Shown one piece after another: positions 55,535 to 64,000 of a DNA stretch of 64,000 bases. Position 1 is the stretch's first letter, and each line of letters begins with the position of its first letter. The notes under the pieces are model-generated. The model ran no database searches. It was given only the letters and a program-made list of their open reading frames with translations, and was not told the origin of the DNA. The translations under genes and the position numbers were made by a program. Source of the DNA: Pelodiscus sinensis (Eukaryota > Chordata > Testudines > Trionychidae). Where the stretch lies: NCBI RefSeq assembly GCF_049634645.1, contig NC_134711.1, forward strand, positions 137,538,105 through 137,602,104, given 5' to 3'.

Positions 55535-55760
55535 GTGCATGGCCTGGTGGCCAGGGCAGATAACTGTGAGTCAGTACTTCTAGGTTGTATTTGGAACACT
55601 GACACTTATTTGCCATGTGAGCTCTGGCAAGTCCCTTTGCTCCCTAATGCCTCAGTTTCTCCCTCTGTAACAAGGGCACAATGAAACTGACCTGCCTTGC
55701 CTCAGGAGGCTGGGAAGCATAATGTCTTCAGGTTTCTACAGTGCTTTGAGACCCTTGTGT
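55535..55760 (+). repeat. MIR-like (CORE-SINE) copy
   Basis: GCAAGTCCCTTTGCTCC, CCTCAGTTTCTCCCTCTGTA and the CAGTGCTTTGAGACCC tail follow the order of the MIR SINE core. The box A/B head is weak. Called from remembered consensus. Confidence 0.6.
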
Positions 55761-58700
55761 GGAAATGTCTGACCAGGGAAGCAGTTAGCAACTAAATGAA
55801 ACTGACCCTCTTTTTCCCAGGCCTGCCTGCTATGAGCTCTGAGCTCCTTTGCCCACCATGTTTATGCTTCATGTGGCATAGGCAGCTGTCCTTGTGAATA
55901 CCAGTGACGGTCAGGAAGAACAAGAAGGAAGAAGAGATCTTCTGTAATTCACTGTCAGTAATTCCTACTTGTGCTGATGGCTGGGAAGAGGGATTTATCC
56001 TAAAAGGATGGCAATAAGAATGATCCCTAGTTCTAGCTCCTTGTCCCTTTATTCCCTTGGCCAGAGACTTGGCTCTATCCCAGGTTACAGACTAGCTCTG
56101 CCTTCCAAAAGTGCCCAAGACGGCCCCACCAAAGCAGATTTCCTTCCCTCAGTTCCCAACCCCCTTCCCCAATGCTGAACACTCCTGTTGCATAGATCCC
56201 CACTACAGAAATGATCTAGAAGATGCATACTAGCCTCTCTTCTCCATGCTCTATCCACCAGCTTCTACTCCTTGCCCACTAGGCAAGGTGCTTTTCTTCA
56301 GTGAGAAAAAGGGAGGGAGCATTTCCAAGAGCAGGGTAGTTAGCTGAGGTGCATGCCCTGCTGGTGGTATGGAACCATGCAGTGTGCAGCGGGGACGGGG
56401 CAGTCTCTGACATCCAGGAGACCTCCTTGGAACAGCAGTGCCTGAGTGAGGGGAGCATGATAACTGCTTACAACTGTCTCCCAAGTGTAAACACCTAAAA
56501 CTCTAGAGAGGGATTGTTCAGGCTGGCGCAAGTGGAGGTGGCTGAATTTCATTGAATGGGAGACATTTTAGGCTGATGAGAGTCCCCAGGGAGCATGATG
56601 GCAGCCCCATCTCCTGGGCACTTACAAATGAGACTGGACAAACCATCATGTATGGTGCTCAAGGTAACTCATGATGCTTTATGATTCTCCCACTTTAATG
56701 TCTGGTTCTGCTGTTCCAAGCTCCCGCCTGGCACTCAGAAAACCGCAAAGGACTCCTGTGGGTGTGGGTTGGAGAGGGGGAGGAGGGCTATGTTCTGGGA
56801 GGTGTGAAGTGCCAAGACCTCAGGGCATGCACCAGCAAGGGAACATGAGCTCCAATGATCCTCAGGCCAAAGCCAGGTCAGAGAAGGGCATGTGACGAGG
56901 AGCCGCCTGTTCTCAACTTCTCAAACAAATTACTTCCCACACTACTCGCTGAGCCCAGAAGTGAGGAGGGCAGCTACTGCCTCTGGCACCCAAAGCCCTA
57001 CAAGAGAGCATAGCCTGGATCCCTGGAGCTTGCATATAACCCCTGGCCTTCTAAGGGCACCTCTTCTCTGATGAAATTAAAGGGTGGGGAAGCCATGCTG
57101 TTCTGATTCTGCATCTCCCTCAGCTCAGGTGTGTCCCTGCCTAGAGATCGCTCCATCTCCCTTCCTCTCCCCTCTCTGAAAGGTGGCATTGCTGCCAAGT
57201 TTAGTGCAATTCCATGAGGGACATTTTATACAAATTATTTAAAGAACTATTTTGCATATTGTAATTAATTTGCAGGTAGAGTTCTACTTTCAAGCAGTAA
57301 TGCGGTAGTGTGTGGAACCACAGGGAAGTTGGTGGTTCTGGCAGAGGCGGAGGGGAGGTATGGCGTAGTGGTTGGGGTGCTGGAGAGTGATAGGTTGGGC
57401 GGGTGCTGAGTTTCTGAGGCCTGGAGTAACTAGCTGCGCAGAGAGGGCTATTTGAGGTCATGGCTGAGGCCAGCACTATGTTTGCCTCTGCAATTGGGCC
57501 TCCCCACTGGCATCCAGCAGCAATGTAGCTGCAAGAGGAGAGGCAGAGTGGCTGCCATGCTGCTAAGTCCCAGAGCTGCCCCCCCCCCCCCCCCCGCCCC
57601 TCACAGGAAGAGTAGCTGGAGGCAATTCCTACAGCCATCTGGCTGTCTGGATTCTCAGCTGGCTGCAAGGAGGTGTGACAGGGATGCCTTATGCACAAGG
57701 CAGCTTGAAGGGAGTCACCCTATAACAGGCCCTGCATGTGTTCCCTAGATATTCCCCAAATGGTATCTCTCAGCCCCTCTTCCTGCCCCCCTCCCCAACC
57801 GCCCCCGTGTTGGCTGAAGAGGGCTGGAGACACCTTTGGTTCCCAAAGAAGGGGTCTCAGAGATTACTGAGCACTGGCTGGCAGGTGGTAGAAGAAAAAG
57901 TGAAGTAATGAGCAAAACCCCTATCCCTCTGCCATATTTTTTTCTCAGACAATGTTTAAAAAATGCCATTTAACCAAAGTACATTAAAGCAGGCAGAGTT
58001 GGCTTTAGGCACATGTGACGTCTACAGCGAAGAGTGCAGCTGCCACCTACCCCCAAATTTCCAGGACACTCGCAGAATTTGAGTTCCCTATGGGATAACT
58101 AAAGCGGTGAGATACTTCCAAGAGTCCCGTGCACATTCACAGCTGATGCAGCCCCCACTTCCTGGGGAGAATGCTGTGTCCCTACCCTCATTGCATCATG
58201 ATCCTATAGTGAGGGAAAGCCCCCCAGCAGTTCATGGACTAGCATGTCAATCCCTGAGGGCAACTGCACCAATTATGGGGAGTGACTGTGACCAGAAGGC
58301 ATTTCTCATTTCATTATACCATACCGTACATCTCTATTTAGTATATCTGCTGGCTTATTTATCGGAGTTATTCACACATGGCCTTTTCAGGAGGGATCTT
58401 CTCCAACTATTACGAGGCAAAGCCCTGTTTAACCTATGGGATTTGCAGAAGTAAAAGCACCTGAAAGAGGATGGGTGCAGGCCATGCACTGAGATTAAAA
58501 ATACATAGGGCCTAATTCAGCCATAGTGTAAGTGTGCACCCCTCCAATGAAATCAGTTGCTTTGCATGAGATCTGAATTTGCTCCATCTTTTTTTATAGA
58601 GGATGCAGGGTCACAGTAGTCAGTCCATTGAAGTTGAGTTGATCCAGTGCTGGGCATAGGGACAAGGAGAGCAATCTGTACGAGAATGGGAACACTAAAG

Positions 58701-59630
58701 ACCTTTGACAGTGAAGTCAGGCCTCCCTGGAGAGGGATCTGAGAATGTGTACACCTTTACAGTGTATTATTACTGTCATAAACTCAAAACAATCTACTCT
58801 CATGGCTTTACAGAATGAAACAATCCACAAAAGCAAAAAGCATCTTCTGTAAATGACAAAGTGTGAAGTCATGGTTTAGGGACTATGTGACAGCCACCAG
58901 GCCTTAAGCAGATAACAGGGAGAAGGAATGAAATACTTGTTCTCTTTAGATTAGACTATTTACACAAGAAAGACATTATTCTGCTGCTCTAGTAGGTGCT
59001 GTTGGGGCCCCAGCCGAGGGAGTGACTCCAGGGTAGGGCATCATGGCGTAAGTAATACACATACACCAGACAAACTGGAGTGAGGTCAGAGGTAGGCAGC
59101 AAAAATTAGATGAGGTTTGGAGTCAGAAAGAAAACTTAAAAGTAGTGGAGACATGAGAATTATGGGGAGACAAAGGTAACTGTCTAATTAGTCTTCAGGG
59201 GGCACTAAAATTAAAACATAAGGAAACCATTTTAAAGTACGGCTTTTGCTCTGATAAGGCACAGTGAAACTTACTATATGCCTACACTTCAAGCCAATGG
59301 GAGCAAGTCGCAACCTATATAGACATTCCCACAACAGCTCTAATTGAGCTACTGTATTGAGACTAGAAGTAGCCGTAGTGGAGCAAACAACAAGCTACCA
59401 CTAGTATGATCCCATCCAAAATGCAGGAAACATACTCTGGGTGGCTAGTCCTGCCCACCACCGCAGTTACACTTCTATGTTTAGCATCTTAGCTCAATCA
59501 GAGCTAGTGCAGGTATGTCTACTTAAGCTGCTAATCACACCTTCCAGCTCAAAATGCAAGCATACCCTTAGTATTCCCATTGTGGTGATTCCACATCAAC
59601 TGTACTGAGTTTACAAGTACAAAAATGTTC
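55761..59630 (+). other. CLCN1 intron 1, unassigned sequence
   Basis: No recognisable exon. It contains a poly-C tract at about 57580-57600, which inflates spurious ORFs, and a short GGGCCTAATTCAGCC repeat fragment at about 58508. No intact mobile element was identified. Confidence 0.6.
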
Positions 59631-59631
59631 T

Positions 59632-59852
59632 TTTTAAAGGCAGCACCACAAAAGCCTGCTGAGAGCTAAGAAAGAGCACTTTCGGAAAAAGGCATTCTTC
59701 CTCGTAAAACAAGATTTTCCGCAGTCAAAAAAACTGCCGCATTCTTTCAATTTACTTTCGAAAGAATGCAGCAGCAGTCCAGACTCAGGGGGAGGTTTTT
59801 TTTTTCGAAACAAGGCCACTTTTTTTCGAAAAAACCCTGTAGTCTAGACACA
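59632..59852 (+). mobile_element. Harbinger-like MITE, right part
   Basis: The right terminus GTAGTCTAGACACACC matches the family pattern. An internal hairpin pairs GCATTCTTTC with GAAAGAATGC. The left end is unclear. Confidence 0.5.
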
Positions 59853-60429
59853 CCTTCAGATACCAGGCTGACTGTGCTAGGTTGGCAGCAGGTGAAAAGG
59901 CATTTACTAGTAAAATGCATGTTTCATCTGAGAAATGATAAACATGGAGCCCCATCATGTCATGTATATGGAGATGATTTTTAAAGCAAGACTACATTTT
60001 AAATCATAGTAGGGAAAATGCAACTTTAATGTTATAGTTCGGTCCAGGACATTTAGAAAGGTAATTTGTCACCCTTGAAAGATTCAAACTGAGCTGATGG
60101 TTTAAAGATCATGAAATCAATTCTAGAACAATGTGGAGGGAGGGTATGACAGCCATCAAAAACCCCATTCTGCCCTTATAAGCCTGTGGATCCTTGCTAG
60201 GAAAGGAAGTTGTTGAAAATTGGTGGCTTGGAGCCAGCAAATTGGTGACAGGAGACCGATGTGTTTGAGGGATGAACAGTCACGTGGAGTATGTGGTATT
60301 CATACCACCCCCAACCTTAGAACATGATTGGTGTAGAGAGAAGCTGCCCACACAGGTCAAAGTGGCTGGGGATGATGGGGAGAGAGTGTAGGCAGGGAAC
60401 AATGGATCCGCTACTGTGGGTACACATTT

Positions 60430-61600
60430 CTTCTCAAAAGATAGGAACCAGCAAAGGAGGAGGATGAGACAATCTCTTTTTGAGTCTTCCTTTTGTAGCG
60501 CCCTCTCTCCACCTGGTTACCTTCTTTAAAGCCAATCTCCTTACAGGTTTTGATGGATAGGTCTGGGTTCTTCTGGATCCCGCCACCCACTCAACTTTAT
60601 TTTTTCTGATGGATTTATTTGGCGGTGCCTCCACCCCCCTCACTCCTTCCTGGCAGGGTCACCAGGGCAGCTTGGGAGGAAAATTCTAGCCCAGGGTAAT
60701 CCCCACGTATTTGCCAGATAGTTGGAGACTCCCAGAAAATGGCACAAACACAAATATATTAAACAGGAGACAAATAGAACAGAACAGGGTAAAACACTAT
60801 TTTTAGGGTCACCGGTGCCCAGCAACTGTAAGATCAGTGTCCCATTGGTACGAGTACTTTGTTGGGGCCCTTGACGACTGTTGACCACAAAATCCTTCTC
60901 TGCAGTGGTTTAGCAGTGGGGCTGACTAGGTCCAGTACAGCCCAAAGGACTCACACATGGGAGAAGGCAGCAAATCCCTCCACAGGCTTAATATGCTTCA
61001 GGTAATAAAATCCCCAGATTCCCTGCCTAACTAAAAATTGGTGCACTCACACACTCCATGAATGAGCCTCAGGTTGAGAGATGACTCAGTCACTGCAGAG
61101 GGGCTGCTCTCTTCTCGCAGGGATCCTCTTCAGGCAGGAATAAGGCTGCTTCGGTCCCAGAATTTCCCCTCACCGTGAAGGGGTGCCGGGCTCAAGGTGC
61201 AGGCCACACAACTGCACCAAAATTCAAACTATAACCTCCCAGCCCAGCATTCAGACCCACACAGCAGGCAGCAGCCCTGAACTCGCAGCTAGAGCCAAGC
61301 TGACCATGTGGTGACTGGTCTCACCCAGGGATCTGGAGCCAACTCAGCCTGGCTGGGGAAGCCTCCCAGCAAACTCCACAACTGGGAATCAACAGGGGAG
61401 ACATAAAACCCAGCTGAGGGATCCTGCCTTCAGGTCCCTAGAGGCTAGTTCTCAGGGGGAACCCTGCCTGCAGGCCTGGGGCTTACAAGCTCCCACACAG
61501 CCAGTCCTCCCCTTGCCCTGCTGGCTCCAGACTCCCCCCAACAATGGCCTCTCCTTCCCCCTGGGAGGAGCATCTCACTCCCTATGGGTTGCTGGGCAGA
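60430..61600. other. Possible old LTR-type or other insertion in CLCN1 intron 1
   Basis: The composition differs from its flanks, and the segment lacks the MITE signatures seen elsewhere. Several blocks look like turtle long-terminal-repeat sequence read on the reverse strand, but no TG...CA ends, primer-binding site or TSD could be fixed. Treat as unclassified. Confidence 0.2.
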
Positions 61601-61601
61601 C

Positions 61602-61977
61602 TGTCGCCGGAGGCATGTAGATTAGGCTACCCGACATAGTAAAATGAAGCCACGATTTAAATAATCGCCGCTTCATTTAAATTTACATGGCTGCCGCTCT
61701 GAGCCGACAAACAGCTGATCAGCTGTTTGTCGGCTCAGTGCAGTAGTCTGGACGCACGGGTGTCGACATCAAAGGTATTTGTCGACCACCCAGGTATGCC
61801 TCCTGGGATGAGGTATACCTGGGTGGTCGACAAATACCTTTGATGTCGCCACCTGCGCGTCCAGACTACCGCGCTAAATCGCCGCTTCATTTATTTAAAT
61901 CGCCGCTTCATTTTACTATGTCGGGTAGCCTAATCTACATGCCTCTGGCGACAGAGGCATGTAGTCTAGACGTACCC
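61602..61977. mobile_element. Foldback MITE with GTCGAC-rich core, left end truncated
   Basis: The right terminus CTAGACGTACCC and the CATGCCTCTGGCGACAGAGG stem match the element at 40042-40350. The centre is a strong palindrome at about 61773-61842, with arms built on TCGACCACCCAGGTAT. Outer arms share ATTTAAATCGCCGCTTCATT. The left half lacks its terminal 30 or so bases. It lies about 175 bp upstream of CLCN1 exon 2. Confidence 0.75.
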
Positions 61978-62150
61978 TTTGTAATCTCCTTGGGGGTTAC
62001 ACTTTGTTTCTGCCTTCTCTGTTTGGGTTTGCTTTCGTCTGTGGATCTCTGATTGTCTGTGGAACTCTCTGTCCAGCCCTGTGTCTTTGTCTATGAATTG
62101 GAATATTAACCCTGTCTTTTCCCTCTCGTCTCTCCCTCTGTGGCTCCTAG

Positions 62151-62304
62151 CTCTATGGGCAGTACACAGACCAGCTCTCTGACTTTGCACAGAAGGAAGC
62201 AGCAAAACTACTGAGTGAGAATAAGGCCCAAAAGAACAGCCAGAGTCCCCGGAAACGGGACAGCCAGGCAGAGACCAAAGAGGAGCGGTACTCCAAATGC
62301 CAAG
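62151..62304 (+). CDS. CLCN1: CLCN1 coding exon 2
   Basis: Acceptor GGCTCCTAG precedes the exon and donor GTAGGA follows it. It enters in phase 0 and leaves with one base of the next codon. The peptide opens LYGQYTDQLSDFAQKEA and ends ERYSKCQ, matching the ClC-1/ClC-2 cytosolic region just before helix B (human ClC-1 has IYGHHKEQFSD and HYSKCQ at the same places). It is hydrophilic and charged, as expected for the cytosolic linker. It follows an intron of about 11.9 kb that is full of mobile-element remnants, the longest intron seen here; introns 2-4 are only about 0.1-0.7 kb. Confidence 0.93.
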
Positions 62305-62805
62305 GTAGGACCACTCAACCCTGCTGGCTAGACTGGCTCACTTGACTACCAAAAGATGGGCAGGCTGCCACTGGTGGTGCAGAGGGATGGAATTCCAGTG
62401 GGGTGAAAGGGGGATAAGTGAGCCTTGTTTCAGGAGGAGGCGGAAGGAGTCCCACTGGATGGAAGAGGAGAAGTTAGCAGAGGCTACATTTCCTCTCCAA
62501 CCTGTGTGATAGCAAGGGATAGTTCTTCAGAGCAGTCTCTTGTCCCATTACACTGGAGTTGCAGTCTCCTGCCCAGGGCAGAGAGACCTTGCTCACACTT
62601 GCTGGATCATGTGAGGAGATGTCTCCGTCCAGGGCACAAGAGGTTAGACTCCTCGTGCTGCAGGGCACTGCTGGGCTCTCCTGCATTCTAACATGCTCTC
62701 TCCACAGGGGCTACTCTCTTGCCACCATCAGACAGGGGACTTGCTCAATATTTCTTGACCCTCCCTGGCTTACTGTCTTGTCTCAAGACTTTTTCTCTTC
62801 CACAG

Positions 62806-62937
62806 ACTGTGCTAGACTCATTCAGAAATATGTTACCAAGAAGCTTGGAGAAGACTGGATATTCCTGGTTCTCTTGGGTCTGGTCATGGCGCTGGTGAGC
62901 TGGGGAATGGACTATGCCAGCGCCAAGAGTCTGCAGG
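62806..62937 (+). CDS. CLCN1: CLCN1 coding exon 3 (helix B)
   Basis: The acceptor is CTCTTCCACAG and the donor is GTGGGT. The exon is 132 bp with phase 1 on both sides. The peptide reads DCARLIQKYVTKKLGEDWIF and then a strongly hydrophobic run LVLLGLVMALVSWGMDY, ending ASAKSLQ. LGEDWIFLVLLG is an invariant landmark of the ClC-1/ClC-2/ClC-K branch and marks entry into membrane helix B. The reading frame is open and no disabling change is seen. Confidence 0.96.
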
Positions 62938-63641
62938 GTGGGTCCAATACAGGCGCTGTGAAACTGCCTCACAAATCACATGTACAATTCACTGCTATGC
63001 CTAATATCCCATGTTCAGCACTGGCTCCCTGCAGCACAGTGCCCTCGAATGTCATGCTGGGTCACTGGGGCCAGTATTGACTCACAGGGCAACATATCCC
63101 CTCGTTTGTCACCCCCTTCGCTCCCTTCTCACACCACACCGGGGCACTGAGATCAGTAGGACCCAGCAGGGGGAGTATCCGCTACAGAGTCACTCGGGGT
63201 CTTGCAGAACACTCATTTTATTTGGAAGTGTCTCCTCAAGCATATGCCAGACATCTCCCTGTTTCACTTGAGATATTTAACACTTGCAGACCAAGGTAAG
63301 TATGGACTGTGAAGTCCTGTTAATTTAATATTGTATTTCTGCCCTCAGAATACATATACACATACAGCTCCTCTACTCCAGCCCCCACACCCTATTTTGG
63401 AAGAACTTCTTTCTGCTGTGGGGAATTCAATCTTGTGTTTCACATCCCCCTAGCACACACTGCTCCCTGTGACACCTGCCCTCTATTAGCAGGACCCCTT
63501 TCTTCTGAGGGGTTCAGTCCTCAGCATGGTTGGATTCTTCTTGGTTGGGCCAACCTGTACTTTTGAGCTGGATTTGTTTGATGCTCATCAGTTCTTTGGA
63601 AAGGTACTGCTTTTGTTGACACCTGTTCTGTCTGCCCACAG

Positions 63642-63770
63642 CTTACAAGTGGATGTACAAGGAACTGCACCCAAGTGTCCCTATGCAGTACCTGGCCTGG
63701 GTCACCTACCCCCTCATCCTCATCCTCTTTGCTGCTGTATTCTGCCACCTCGTCTCCCCACAGGCTGTTG
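63642..63770 (+). CDS. CLCN1: CLCN1 coding exon 4 (helix C)
   Basis: The acceptor is TGTCTGCCCACAG and the donor is GTGAGA. The exon is 129 bp with phase 1 on both sides. It encodes the extracellular B-C loop (AYKWMYKELHPSVPMQ), hydrophobic helix C (YLAWVTYPLILILFAAVF) and CHLVSPQAV, which leads straight into the selectivity-filter loop of the next exon. The codon for the first glycine of GSGIPE is split across the intron. The order and spacing fit vertebrate ClC-1. Confidence 0.96.
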
Positions 63771-63884
63771 GTGAGAGCAGGGGGCCAGGGAAGATCTGCC
63801 TTTGTCTTTCTCTTTTTTGGTATGTTCCCTGTTTTTATGGCTTATTTCTTCATTGGCTGTTCTGGGGTTTGTTTTTTTCCCCAG

Positions 63885-64000
63885 GATCTGGGATTCCTGA
63901 GCTGAAGACAATCATGCGGGGAGTGGTCCTCAAGGAGTACCTCACACTCAAAGCTTTTGTGGCCAAAGTGGTGGGCCTGACAGCTGGGCTGGGGAGTGGC
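63885..64000 (+). CDS. CLCN1: CLCN1 coding exon 5, partial (selectivity motif, helix D)
   Basis: The acceptor is a pyrimidine tract ending in CCCCAG; the exon runs off the window. With the split glycine it encodes GSGIPELKTIMRGVVLKEYL, then LTLKAFVAKVVGLTAGLGSG. GSGIPE is the first of the three conserved chloride-selectivity motifs of CLC proteins, and its serine coordinates the central chloride ion in known CLC structures. Helix D follows. The gating-glutamate motif (GKEGP) would lie just past the window and cannot be checked. The exon's 3' boundary is unknown. Confidence 0.95.

Noticed and set aside
57201..57698. 165-codon minus-strand ORF in CLCN1 intron 1
   Set aside because: It spans a poly-C/G tract, has no known domain, and lies antisense within an intron.
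1..64000. tRNA, rRNA or snRNA genes
   Set aside because: I looked for B-box-like and cloverleaf patterns and found none I could support by eye. A tRNAscan/Infernal run would settle this.

Overview
The window is vertebrate nuclear DNA: split coding exons with GT-AG introns, no bacterial-style operons, and a very dense, layered load of transposable-element (TE) remnants. The mix points to a reptile, most likely a turtle: CR1 LINEs, DIRS-like and Penelope-like retroelements, and many PIF/Harbinger, hAT and Tc1/Tigger DNA elements. The turtle assignment is inference from remembered repeat families, not a search.

The only host gene recognised is the 5' end of CLCN1, the skeletal-muscle voltage-gated chloride channel, on the + strand. 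Coding exons 1-5 lie at 50065-50253, 62151-62304, 62806-62937, 63642-63770 and 63885-64000 (cut by the window edge). They encode the cytosolic N-terminus, helices B and C, the GSGIPE chloride-selectivity motif and helix D. A TATA-like box, E-boxes, a (GGA)n tract and a short upstream ORF precede the start codon. Intron 1 is about 11.9 kb and carries several MITEs, a Tc1/Tigger-like element and a MIR-like SINE.

From 1 to about 49.3 kb I found no convincing host exon except one speculative alternative first exon near 46.14 kb. Layout: 0.6-3 kb, hAT element, old CR1 and a palindromic MITE; 4.4-7.7 kb, decayed DIRS-like retroelement; 7.7-10.2 kb, CR1 tails and MITEs; 10.4-12.7 kb, DIRS-like terminal fragment split by a 1.36-kb hAT; 12.7-20.2 kb, mostly unassigned sequence with several hATs and MITEs; 20.4-26.1 kb, a decayed autonomous-type Harbinger (transposase on +, Myb/SANT-like gene on -) with at least five later insertions; 27.5-29.7 and 35.3-37.1 kb, two inverted copies of a Harbinger derivative that share a CR1 piece; 39.8-42.3 kb, a Penelope-like element on the - strand; 43.1-44.6 kb, a third Harbinger derivative with an open 227-codon Myb/SANT-like ORF; 48.3-49.3 kb, a Tigger-like element built from consecutive hairpins.

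The TE genes are broken except the Myb/SANT ORF at 43560-44243. Insertion order can be read in many places from target-site duplications (TSDs).
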